Part shown: in pieces, positions 23,701 through 33,851 of the stretch
Position numbering within the stretch: position 1 is the stretch's first letter
Layout: every line of letters starts with the position of its first letter
DNA from: Zea mays
Taxonomy: Eukaryota > Streptophyta > Magnoliopsida > Poales > Poaceae
NCBI RefSeq assembly: GCF_902167145.1
Contig: NC_050097.1
Coordinates: forward strand, 116,097,982 to 116,161,981
DNA length: 64,000 nt
Reading direction: 5' to 3'
Program-made: the position numbers and the translations under genes
Notes under the pieces: generated by a model
What the model was told of the DNA's origin: nothing
Seen by the model: the letters and a program-made list of their open reading frames with translations, nothing else
The model's database searches: none

Positions 23701-24584
23701 GCATACCACCTTGAGCTACCAGAATCCATGTCAGATATTCACAATGTGTTTCATGTGTCCCAGCTCCGCAAATGCCTGCGAGTATCAGAGAACCACATCG
23801 AGGCAGAGGCAATTCAGATTCAAAAGGATCTCCAGTACCGAGAGAAGCCAATAAAGATTCTTGACTCAGCAGTCCGAAGGACCCGCTGTTGGGACTATGC
23901 TTCGTCGTCGAAGGTCTTGTAGGAAGAAGCAGCTTTCGGCTGAAGCTGTTCGTATGAGATGACCGAAGGTTCTTACTCATGAAGCTTCGGTATTACAAAC
24001 CGACTTAAAAGTAGAATGACCCTCTAGTCCATAAGTGCTTAGGTCGCTATTGTAATCCTTTATAAGGGGCATAATTGTAATTTCTCATAGGCTGTGTCCT
24101 GTGCCTATAAATAGTGAACAGTATTCCCTTACTGTTCGCGGATTCCGGCATTAGCAATTGCATCATTTGGGAATCAATCTTTGTCAAGGCAAAGGTATAA
24201 CTGTATTCAATAATTAGATATACTGAGTAAATATAATACAATTTGTTTATAATTCATTCACCTTTGATACTCTTTATTTTATGTTGCTTAATACAATTCG
24301 ATTACGAAGATTTAACTTTCGTAACTGTATTGTCATCAACCTTCGTCCAAGATCTATTATCCTCAAGGGAATAATGCCTCATGGATGAAGGACATTAACA
24401 TTTAACATTCTGTGTTGCCTTGTTCTTAATTCATAGCATTTGAGAACAAGTCCCCAACACCCGCAACTCAGAAGTGAAACTCTGTAAGGTTCAGTGGAGC
24501 AGAGATGGAGAAGAGGAAGCCACCTGGGAAAGTGAAGACTCTCTGAGGAAGGAATACCCTTACCTGTTCTCGAGCCTCGTCTGA
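20720..24584 (+). pseudogene. pol: A: pol (protease-RT-RNase H-integrase-chromodomain), nearly full length but disabled
   Basis: An open frame of 1,044 codons runs to 23854. Residue positions: protease LFDSGAS at 15-21, RT from about 150 with VFIDDIL near 320, RNase [13 protein letters not shown] near 475, the integrase HHCC finger near 690-730, then the integrase core. Defects: the conserved FGLTNAP is FRLTNAP (AGG at 21608-21610) and the third catalytic integrase residue, Glu in QTER, is Lys (AAA at 23252-23254). One C is missing near 23669, shifting the frame so the chromodomain linker continues at 23689-23886. S then interrupts it, and the tail resumes at 24460 with CKVQWS...ATWESED and TGA at 24582-24584. 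Domain order proves Ty3/gypsy, and the tail places it with chromoviruses. Confidence 0.88.
23887..24459 (+). mobile_element. S: solo LTR of a zeon/cinful-like element
   Basis: A 573-bp sequence with TGTTGGG...CCCCAACA ends is flanked by CCCGC at 23882-23886 and 24460-24464. It has no internal region. TATAAATA at 24106-24113 lies in the phrase GTGCCTATAAATAG, shared with the F LTR at 56894-56907, so the two are relatives. Removing S and one CCCGC rejoins the A chromodomain frame. Solo LTRs arise by recombination between the two LTRs of a full insertion. Confidence 0.9.
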
Positions 24585-24603
24585 ATCTCGAGGGCAAGAT
24601 TCC

Positions 24604-24620
24604 TTTAAGTGGGGTAGGTT
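24604..24620 (+). promoter_or_regulatory. A: polypurine tract
   Basis: TTTAAGTGGGGTAGGTT abuts the 3' LTR. The equivalent in B (AAGTGGGGTAGGAT before 12367) is nearly the same. It primes plus-strand synthesis. Confidence 0.75.
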
Positions 24621-27435
24621 TGTAACATCCCAATTTCTAACCCAGGTTTGAAACCCTAATCTAACCCCCCCCTTTCTTATTATCTATCCCAAAACTCCTT
24701 TAGATTCTTCCCATCATATGCATACACTTTGTTTGATTATGAACACCTCACTTAGATTTTATTTTCCAGCACCTAGATTATCTACTAAACAAATTGTTCA
24801 AAAAGAAAAGAAACAAAAATGGAAATGGGAATTAGAAAATAAAAGGAAAAAGCGAAAGCTCTCCCCCCTGCTAGGCTGAATACGGCCCATGCCGCGGCTG
24901 CCTCCCCTCCCCCTCGCGCCCGCGCTTCCCCCTTTCGGCCCATTGCCAGCCCGTCCCGCGCGCGCGCAGCCGCTCCGCGCTCCCCTCCCTCTCTCTCGCT
25001 GACGAGCCGGCCCCACCTGCCAGCCACTCCCTCTCGCGCACTCCCTCTCGCTGGCAGACCGACCCCACCGGTCAGCCGCTTCGTCGTCTTCCTCACGTAC
25101 GACGCACCGTCGTCCCCTCCATCTCAGTCCCCTCCATCGTCGTCCCCTCGCCGCACAGGAGAGTTCGGCACCGCCCCGTCCTCGCCGCTTGACCGCGTCC
25201 TTGCCCGGCACCACCCCCGCCGTGAGGTCCTGTCGTCGCCACTGTGCGGCATTAATGCTAGCGCTGTGCACCTAACCGGCGTCCGCCGAGCTCCGCCTCC
25301 CCCCTTCCCTCGGGCGCCTATAAAAACGTCGCCCCGGGCACCTCCTTCCCCGCACCGGCCTTAGCCACCACCCTCCTCCCCTTGCCCGAGCTCAATTCGC
25401 GAAGCGCCGCCATCTTCTCCCTCTCCGGTGAGCCCTTCCCCCTCTTCTCCCTCCCTCTCTATTGGTCCAGCGAGCGATTAGGTTGGCCTAACAGCTTCAT
25501 CACATCGCCGTGAACTCAGAACACCACTCCCCACCCCAATCCCTCTCCCGAAGCTCACCGACGGCGATCCCCGCCGCGGAGCTCCGCCACCTCCCCACGG
25601 ATAGCCCCCTCCCGGCCTCCTCTAGCCAAATTGAGCCCACCCCTAGGTTTTCCAGCCCCTCCCCGTGCTAAGGCACCTACCCGTTGTCCAAGAACCGGGC
25701 CACCGGCGGCCGGAATTCTTCCCCCGCGGGCGGCCGATTCGCCCGCGCCGTCGAACCGTAGCATCGTTCCCCCCCTCCGCTCTCGCTGACGTGTGGGCCC
25801 GCGACGACGGCGTCCGCTCCTCGCATGCCCACGCCGTCTCCTCGCCTTGGGCCGCAGCTGGGCCGGCGCCCTCGCGCGCGCGCGCTGCGCCTGGCTGGGC
25901 CAAAATCCCCCCCCCCCCGGCCCACCTGCAAGGGAATCCCTTTTCTTTTTCCTTTTTCCAACCTTTTCTCATTTAATTAGCATTTCTCAATATTTTATGC
26001 ACCAAAAATTATCAAAATGATTCCTAAAGTCACATGTAATAATAATGTTAAAAAATGACACACTGCAATTGGAAAACCACTGTTGATGTATTGTTTTATT
26101 AACTATTTTTATTAGAAGAAGCGGGGACCGTTGATCCGGAACCCGTAGCCCCGGAAGAAGGGCCAGAGCCCGATCTCCCGGAAGTAGATCTCTTGTGCCA
26201 GGAAAGCTTCGATGAAGGCAAGTCCATCCTTCCCTTGATGCATAAATTACCTATTCTTTCTACCACTACCTAAGCCGGGATCTCAGGGTGGGATATTTGC
26301 ATTGCGAGCAAAGAGATAGCCTGCATTAACATACATTTTTCGGATACAAAATATGGGTTGGGAGAAAGGGGAATATGATACTTCAAATAAGGTTTCCTTG
26401 AAAAGGGTTGTGCGATGAAGGGTACTCACCCTCATCACCTTGGGAGTGGGATGATCAAGGACTCCCTGGTTTAGGGGAGGGCCCAAGGTGTTGGCTCAGC
26501 TGGTTTAGGCGTGAGCAGAAGGATTGTCCCCTCATATAAGGACCGGTTTGTCATCTTTCACTACCTGTACTCATGATAAGTACAACCACTCGAGACTGTG
26601 TGGGCAGTCACTCAATCTGAACTCGTACGGTCCAACCCCAGGGTTATGAAGGCTGGGGAGCACCGGGAGGATAAGGAGGGGGAATGTTTTGTCCGGTTTG
26701 GACATGGCGGTGGCCTTACTCCTTCCGGATAACCATTAAGGTTAGGACGTTCAAGGAAGGAAAGAGATCCGGCATTCAGGTTTCGCGACGGTGAGATCGC
26801 AGAAATCGGACTAGTGGGTAAAGCGTACCCCTCTGTGCAGAGTTGAAACCTATTCGAATAGTCCGTGTCCACTGGTATGGACGAGTCTGGTGTGGTATGA
26901 CAATTAGAGATTGTCTATAACCTCTGAAAACCGGGAAATGTGTGTAAGTGCCTACTGAAAAAGAAAACAAGGCCACAGGAGCGGGAAGCTCCGTGGTGGT
27001 TGAGTATTTTTGTTACTTTGAAGTCTTTGGGAAAACCTTACAGCAACTGCCTTTCTATAAGAAAATGAAGAGTGACTTCAACCCCCACCAAATAAAGCAT
27101 GTATGATATAGGTCTCTTTCTCTTTACGGGAGCGGGGTGGGCTTGCGGAATACCTAGTGTATTCAACCAGATTTATTTATGTTTTTCAGCAGCCGAAGAC
27201 TTCTTTTCTGCTATGCTTGATTGAGAGGGTTGTGTCTACACCCAGTTCTGCCTGTGGCTTGGGCTAGTTTATTTTTCCTACTGCGCTTCCTATTCTGGCT
27301 CTCTCGAGCTTGTACCCCGGTATTGTAATAACCTCTATTTAAACTCTGTACTATTTGAAGTAAGGAATGTGTTTACTAGCCTCCTGGGACTAGTAATTGT
27401 ATCACATTTGAGTCCCAAAGGATTGGGACGCTTCA
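24621..27435 (+). repeat. A: 3' LTR
   Basis: It begins TGTAACATCC and ends GGGACGCTTCA. TATA box at 25319-25326, 5' exon donor after 25427, acidic exon 26116-26217 ending GATGAAG|GCAAGTCC, hairpin 26867-26882, and exon 3 at 27190-27224 with TGA. Compared with the 5' LTR it has an extra block near 25122-25142 and lacks about 30 bp present near 3868-3900. It preserves the empty site of B (TGTGTAAGTGCC at about 26940). Confidence 0.93.
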
Positions 27436-27440
27436 TATGG
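27436..27440. other. Target-site duplication of A, right copy
   Basis: TATGG, identical to 2796-2800. Confidence 0.95.
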
Positions 27441-28094
27441 TACCCCAGAAGGTTAGGATATGCCTTTACGAAAGCGCTCACCGAAGCGGGGTCGCTTGGT
27501 GGATCGAAGCTGAATCCAAAAGGCACAGGGTGGAAAACGGATGATACCTCTTGATCGATGGACGGTGACGAACTGCACCGTTATCTCAAGTACGAGGCTA
27601 ACGCTCAGCAAGTCCTTCGCGAGTGTGCTGGTGTCATCTGTCCGCTTGGGGTTGGCACGTTGCGGGGAAACGACACTCGTCGTTGTCTCAGGTACGAGGA
27701 CAACGCCCGACATGTCCCCCGCTGGGGTGCCGGCGCCGTCGACTCGCTCCGGGCCGACAGTCGATGAGGTGCCGCCTTCTGCCTGGCCACGGTTGCCCCG
27801 TCTCCTCCTCCTGTAGCGAGGAGGGTGGTGGGACAAACCCGGATGCTGCTCTTCTGCCACGGGGGGAAGACGTCGTCGAGTTCGCCGCCGTCGAGCGAGC
27901 TGACGGCCGTCGTTGTCGCTGTCGCGCTGCGGGGGGAGGAGTACCATGTCGTAGCTGCCGTCGAGGGACATGAACTCGAGACTCCCGAAGCGGAGCAGCG
28001 TCCCGGGCTGAAGAGGTTGCTAGAGACTACCCATCTGGAACTCAACGGGATGTTGTTTGTTAACACGCAGTAGGCCCCTACCTGGCGCGCCAAC
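27441..28094 (-). pseudogene. gag: Z: 5' leader and Gag amino terminus
   Basis: This is the upstream continuation of the Z frame. Read leftward, residues such as FVKAYPNLLGYH run directly into HMWSSWDRL at 2808-2785 once A and one copy of TATGG are removed. That junction shows A landed inside Gag codons. The Gag frame is open back to about 27555, where an in-frame TAA closes it; no ATG is obvious, so the start is undetermined. A second, arginine-rich frame (27453-27971) overlaps in another phase and looks like leader sequence. The region ends at the primer binding site next to the LTR. Confidence 0.7.
28082..28094 (-). promoter_or_regulatory. Z: primer binding site
   Basis: On the minus strand TTGGCGCGCCAGG follows directly after the LTR end (...CGCCGACA). 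This is where the tRNA primer for minus-strand synthesis anneals. It differs from the initiator-Met site used by A, B, D and E. I do not assign the tRNA species. Confidence 0.65.
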
Positions 28095-28331
28095 TGTCGG
28101 CGTTTCAGACCCGGGGGGGTCCCTGGACCGACGAGTAAATTTGTCGCAACGTGCCTCTGCCCAGATGGGTTGGCGCAAGATGGAACACAAGGGGAAAGCG
28201 CGGCTCGTGTTATCTCGCACCAGGGGTGTGCTCATAGTAGGGGTTACAAGCGTTCGCGAGAGAGAGAGAGTGAGCCTGTTTGTTGGCTCGTCCCTCTGCG
28301 CGACCTTCCTGCATGAAGGCCCTGGACCTCC

Positions 28332-28339
28332 CTTTTATA
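28332..28339 (-). promoter_or_regulatory. Z: LTR TATA box
   Basis: TATAAAAG on the minus strand lies inside the Z LTR, about 240 bp before its end, in the position expected of the element promoter. Nothing else supports the start site. Confidence 0.5.
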
Positions 28340-28714
28340 GATGCAAGGAGAGGGTCCAGGTGTACTATGGGGGTGTAGCTAGGCGCTAACGTGTCTGGCA
28401 GTGAGGTGTCTGAGCCCTGTGTACATGCCAACGTGGCTGTCGGAGAGGTGCTAGAGCCCTGTGTACGCGATAATGTGGCCGTCGGAGAAGTGCGTGCGCC
28501 CTGTAGAAGTACAGCTGTCGGTGCTGCTGGGATCCTACTGACGTCTCCTTGCTTCTGTAGGGGGCTGAGAACCACCGTTGTCATGGACGCACGCGGGGAG
28601 CCATCATTACTTGTTACCGGGGCGAGCCAGATGGGACGCCGGTCTTGTTCCCTCGTAGTCTGAGCTAGCTAGGGGTAGGGTAATGATGTATCCCTCGTGG
28701 CGCGGTCGGTCCGA

Positions 28715-28950
28715 GCCCAAGGTCGGGCGAGGCGGACACTTCTCCTGAGGCCGAGGCCGGGGTCGGGCGAGGACGCGATTCCTCCCGAGGCCGAGGTTGA
28801 GGCCGAGCCCTAGGGTCGGGCGAGGCGGAGACCACCTTTCGAGGTCGAGGTTGAGGCCGAGCTCTGGGGTCGGGCGAGGCGGAGACCTCCTTCTGAGGTC
28901 GTGGCCTAAGGTCGGGTGAGGCGGAGCTTCCTGTTGCGCCCGAGGCTGAA
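28715..28950. repeat. Degenerate GC-rich tandem repeat in Z LTR
   Basis: About five copies of a roughly 50-60 bp unit are built around GGTCGGGCGAGGCGGA and GAGGCCGAGGTTGAGG. Copies differ by substitutions and small indels. Comparable CGGGCGAGGC words also occur at 29205-29250 and 53160-53200 in the same LTR. This looks like an intrinsic feature of the LTR family. Confidence 0.65.
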
Positions 28951-29565
28951 CTTGGCTGTTGTCAGCCTCACCCTGGTGGGTGGCACAGCAGTCGGAGCGG
29001 GGCGAGCGGCGCTGTTTTCCTGTCAGGTCGGTCGGTGAAAGGGTGAAGTGACTGCGGTCACTTCGACCTTGCCGACTGAGGCACGTGTGTCAGGATAAGG
29101 TGTCAGGCGATCCTCGCATTGAATGCGCCTGCGATATGGTCGGTTGGTGAGGCGATTTGGCCAAGGTTTCTTCACAACGAAGCCTGCCCGAGCTGGGCTT
29201 CGGGCGAGTCGAGGGTGCGCCCGTCGCTTGAGGAGGCCCTCGGGCGAGGCATGTGTGGCGGAACTGCCCGAATTATTCCAACTTAAGTGCCTAAGCCCTG
29301 CCTTAGAGGCTAGACCACACTTAAATGGGAATAACCCGTCAATCCCTCGGATCTAGTCTGACACGGCCACTGACAGGATCAAGTACCACAATCTCACTCG
29401 ATGGTGAGTCACAGAGCAAATACAATAAAGCATAAAACCATGCATGTAAGAGTATTAAATTATTACATCATCATCGGAGTTTTTGCAAAAGTAACCATCA
29501 TTGTTCGAAGTGCAGCGGAATAAAACTAACGGTAAATAAACAGAGAGATGGGGAAGCCTGTCCCA

Positions 29566-29672
29566 TCACTCCTCATGCTCCTCCTCGGCTGGGGTAGGGT
29601 CCCACTCGACAGTCCAACCCGGTGGCAAGATGGACGGCCAAGTCACTCCAGCAACCATGTCCTCCAGAGAAT
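29566..29672 (-). other. D: LTR exon 3 (end of acidic frame), 3' LTR copy
   Basis: After the acceptor ATTTTACAG the frame reads DSLEDMVAGVTWPSIL..., ends TPAEEEHEE and stops at TGA 29566-29568. The first codon is completed by the last G of exon 2, a phase-1 intron as in A, B and H. The copy in the 5' LTR is 49154-49260. Confidence 0.5.
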
Positions 29673-30653
29673 CTGTAAAATTATGCCACAAGTAAGGCTG
29701 AGTATACTAATACTCAGCTAAACTTACCCGGTGTGAGGAGTCTACTCCTCTACCTCTAGACATGCAGCTGTTTGGCTGTGGGGTTTGGTTGCCAAAAGCA
29801 CTAGCCGAGTTTCTAAGTCAAGTTTTAACTTTGTCAATTTAAGTGTGACTCTCTTAAGGCTAAATGTGTATTATCTACTTATACATAGTAGCAAACATTT
29901 TTAGCAATCAACATCTTATATCAACTCATCCTATTTCCACTTGTTACTCAATGCAGTACAATGGATCAAGCAGTCTCATTAGCTGCGAGAAGCAGACGAT
30001 TCGAATCGAGTTTTTATCCTTGCAAGGTAAACCTAAACACACGACATGCAGGGGCACTCCGTCCCCACACACATCAACCGTCCCCATCGATTCCCTGGCA
30101 ACAGATCAGGGCTCACCGCCTTGGCGTACAATGCCTCACTGACCCCGACTGCCGTCGTGCAGTGACCGCACTTGTACCCACCATAACCGGAATGGGAGAC
30201 CACGTCTCAGGTCGCGTGAGGGGATATGTCTGCGGGCAGGTTCACTCAGGTACTAGGCTTACCGATTTACCATATTTCTCGGTATGTGTTTAGTACGTTC
30301 AAACGCTTGACACAGGTATCTGCATGTTAATCCTTATTCAAATTTTCCATCTCATAGACAACCAATCCCCATGGATTGTTGTCCACAGACCAGCATCATG
30401 ATGATATGAAAGTGGGTACAACCAGTTCCTGATCTCGCGCGAGTGCTAGAAAAATCACTCGTCTTCTACCGAGATCCTAATTAAATAAAGCAACTACTCG
30501 ACCTAGCATACTAGTATCCATCTCAAAAGGATTCCTGAGATCATGCAACTAGGGTTTCAAACAACTCCTACACCTAAGTGCACATTCAATCCTACAATCA
30601 TTAAGTATAGTAAAATAGCATAAATAACAGGTTATGCATAAACCGGGGCTTGC

Positions 30654-30773
30654 CTTCCAAAGCTGTGGCAGGCAGATCCTCTGGTGCAGGCTCTGGTGCT
30701 AGATCCGGGGCTACCTCCTGAGCAGCTCCTTGCTCCGGCACGAGGACGTACTCTCCGTCAGCGAGGTTACAGT
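30654..30773 (-). other. D: LTR exon 2 (acidic frame), 3' LTR copy
   Basis: The frame begins after ATTTCGATAG, reads EYVLVPEQGAAQEVAPDLAP and on through a Pro/Glu-rich stretch. It ends TTGGAAG followed by GCAAGCCC, a GC donor. The copy in the other LTR is 50204-50323. An upstream stop in the joined 5' exon frame argues against AUG-initiated translation from exon 1. Confidence 0.5.
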
Positions 30774-33590
30774 CTATCGAAATGTAATGAACACGTATGT
30801 CATGATTATGCAGAATTTAATAACATTATGCTAAAAGAAGAAAAACTAAGTTTAATGAGTAACTTAGGGTTTCTTGGTCATACGGGGCTTTTAGTGGTTT
30901 ATGCTTATCACTCTTGGTGTAGGTTTTTGTTAAGGATAAGCATATAGGATTGGTATCTCCTTATTATAATTTCAGTGGACAAGTTATAAAGAGTTTTAGG
31001 ATGACACTAATTTTTCTATTATTCATATTTCCCTTTCTTTATTTTCTATTTATGGTTTCTAGTGTAGGTTTGAACTACGACAGTGGTTTAATATTTTCCA
31101 AGTATTTTATAAAAATTACAGTGGGTTGCCATTGGTCATTATAGCCTGTTCTAGGAATTTGAGGTTTAAAATAAAAGGCTATGCCTTAGACAAAAATAGC
31201 AAAAGTTTGTGTAAAATGGGCCACTTTGCACTACATCTCTTAATTAGAGGTGAGTTCTGCCCTAAGGGTTATTTTTGTTGGCATCTAACAGTAATAATAG
31301 GCTTTTGTGCCAAAAATCACAGAAAGCTAAGGGGTGGTCATTTAGTTATGATTTTCTAAAGTTAAATGCCAAAAAGGCACTTTCTACTACATTATTATTT
31401 GAAAAATGTCAAACAGCAGATTTCATATTTTTTCTAAGTTCTTAATAACAAAAACATTAATTATCCCAAGGGTTGGGGTGTTTTCACCTTGGGGTTATTT
31501 TTGTAGGGTTTTTCTAAGTTTTCCTTGTTTTCTTAAAATAAAAGGGATCCTACTTATTTCATACTAAACCAGGGTATAATAGATTTTTCTAGTAAACTAC
31601 ATTGATTAAGTACTCTAACAAAAATAGGGGTGCCCTCTGGTTCATTATTTAAATCACTTTTTCTATTTTTCTTAACCTTAAGCATATTGTAAATTAAATG
31701 GCAAAAACTAACTTAATGGGTTGGACAGAGAAGTTTAGCATTTTTAAACAGGTCAGTAGGTGGATATAAACTTCTCCAAATTTTTCTAACCCTAGTTAAA
31801 TAGTGTAACTATTTTTTGCCCTATTATTTAGCTTTTGGCCAAAACAATAATTAAATCAGAACCTTATAGTTTTCTGTAGTACTTAAGGGTTTTATATTTT
31901 TCCTAAGCAGTTTACATTATTTAAAGTCTGACAAAATTGGTTTGACTAAATTTAGATGAACTAAACAGGAGTTATGAATTATTAAAGTTTCTATTCAAAT
32001 TTAAAATCAGATTTAATAAAGGTTTTCTGGAAAAGCAGTTTACACCGAGGACCCTGGGTTATTTCCAAACTAACTCTCTAAGTTATACCCCCGCGTTACT
32101 ATTCATTTGAGTCTCTGACATTTCACAAAACCCCCCGGACTTCTTTCCTTCTCCCCCGCAGTCCTTCCCTAGGTTTAAACAGTACCCGCAAGAAAGAAAA
32201 GGGTGGCGCGGCTTACCGGTGGCGAGATAGGTCCGGTGAGGGGCGGGGTTGGCTCGGGGAGGCTCTGGCAGTCACAGCGATGTACGGCTCGACAGCGGGG
32301 ATGGCCGGAATCGCTCGGTCCACGTGCGCAGGCGGGTGTCCTCGTCGGCGGCGGGTGTGCCGGCCAAATCAAGGCGATCTGGTTCAATCCAATGGCACGG
32401 TGAGCTTCACGGGGTGTAGAGACTGTGTGCACAAGGAATCGGAAAATGGTTCAGTGGATTACTCGGTCCACGCACTCCGGCGGGGTTGCGAATTCCGGCG
32501 ACCGTGGACTGGCTTCTCCGGCGAAGCAGACTTCGATTCCTCGCTCGGGGAGCTTCACCGAGGTGTGCTCACTCGTCTCCGAGGGTTGGATGGGTTGGGA
32601 AAGGCTAGGCTGGCCGGTCTACGGCGGCAGGGGCTCGGGTGGCCGCGGACACGCCGTGCACGGGCAAACGACGGTGAGTTGAGCTCCGGTGAGGTTTGAG
32701 CGTGCGCGGAAGAGTGTGGTCGACGCCTGAGTGGGCTTTATAGGCGCGGGCGCGGGTCATGGCGTCGGCTGGCCTTTGGCGCGACGCGAGGCGCGCGCGA
32801 GCGTGCTCTGGCGTGCACAGAGCGCGTCGAACACGTGGAGCTTTTCTTCTGCCCGTGTTCTACAGCTCGCCCAAGTCGCAAACGTGCGAATCTTGGCAAA
32901 AATCTGGCGCGAGTCTTTTCCTGGCACCTAGGGCTGTCTCTCATCTGTGAGTCGCCATGGCAGATATGGCCTAGGTAGGGAGATCTCTGGTCGCCAAATC
33001 AGGTATGTCACTCTGCCCACCTCGCGACAAAAGCCATGCCAAGGCATGTCAAACGTCAGGGTCTCGGGCTCAACTTTTTCCAGTGGGTGCCCTAGGTGGT
33101 ATGCCACATTTTTGGTATAGAACATAGGTGGTTTTGGTGCCATCTTCAAGGTGAACACGGTTGATCTTTAGTGTAGGTGTAGTTTTTGACTTAGAGGGAA
33201 TTAGAGAGCTCTAGCTCTCTCTCTACTTAGGGAATGGATTTGGGGTTTCTCCAGGGGTCTTTTTGCAATATTTCCTTCCCACAATTGCTGGTTATAAAGT
33301 TACTTAAAGTTTGGTTAAAGATTAACTCATGGTTTGCACAATTGCTTATTCTCTCCCCCTTTCAACCATGGCTTTGGAAGATAGGGTTCAAGAGAGGTCT
33401 AGGGTTTTCCCTCCTCTTGCCCAAGGTAGTAAGTGCACAAAAGCTTGAGTGATGCTCTTAGGTCATTAACAAATCTTGATTAACATAGGGTCTCCAAGGT
33501 TCTTATGTTCTCCTTAAGTTTCTACCACATGTGATCATAGTCCTTAGTACCAAGGTGTGCCCTAGCCATGGTAACACCTGAGGTGTTACA

Positions 33591-33612
33591 GCCCTCCCCC
33601 CCCCCCCCCCTT
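33591..33612 (-). promoter_or_regulatory. D: polypurine tract
   Basis: On the minus strand AAGG followed by a long G run and AGGGC abuts the 3' LTR. It is a purine-only tract suited to priming plus-strand DNA. Confidence 0.75.
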
Positions 33613-33851
33613 AAAAGAATCTCGTCCCGAGATTTTAGGCAGAGTCCTCTAGAGGGGTGCTACTAAGGCACGATGGTGTGCTACTCTTCCTTATACTCGA
33701 GTTTCTCTTGTTAACTGCTCTTCGAATGTCATTCTCTTTGCAACTTCAGAAGGAAGTCCTTTTTAAGTTAAAATCACAACTTAGACTATCCTTGTCATCT
33801 AAGTTTTTCTTATAATTGTATTCAAAGGGCAGGTAGGGGTGGGGTTTTGGG

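Larger units (their letters stand above)
2801..27435 (+). mobile_element. A: full-length Ty3/gypsy chromovirus (Tekay/Del-like), with B and a solo LTR inserted
   Basis: The element has a 5' LTR at 2801-5141 plus 17974-18463, an internal region at 18464-24620, and a 3' LTR at 24621-27435. It has an initiator-Met primer site, a polypurine tract and TATGG duplications. The order of genes is ORF0, gag, then pol with PR-RT-RNaseH-INT-chromodomain, which is the Ty3/gypsy order. Its two LTRs differ by many substitutions and several indels of 20 bp or more, so A is clearly older than B and E. It is mutationally dead: gag has two stops, pol has a frameshift, and key residues are substituted. Confidence 0.93.
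28095..29254 (-). repeat. Z: 5' LTR, larger piece
   Basis: On the plus strand the LTR begins TGTCGGCGTTTC at 28095 and, after removal of D, ends GGTACCCGACA at 53325. It therefore has TGTCGG...CCGACA termini and totals about 1,338 bp. It is read on the minus strand, so this piece holds the promoter-distal part. D is inserted at 29254 with GCATG duplicated at 29250-29254 and 53143-53147. The sequence is GC-rich and holds the degenerate tandem repeat listed separately. Confidence 0.85.
29255..33590 (-). repeat. D: 3' LTR (4,336 bp)
   Basis: Plus-strand ends are TGTGGCGGAACT and ACCTGAGGTGTTACA. Read on the minus strand it holds a TATA box (TATAAAGC, 32735-32742), a GC-rich 5' exon ending before GTAAGC at 32216, a long AT-rich intron, the acidic exon 30654-30773 and exon 3 at 29566-29672. 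It contains 38 bp at 29721-29758 that the other LTR lacks. The region 30780-32160 is AT-rich with no supported gene. Confidence 0.92.

Noticed and set aside
29123..29356. Small ORF crossing the Z/D junction
   Set aside because: It spans an insertion boundary, so it cannot be an ancestral gene.
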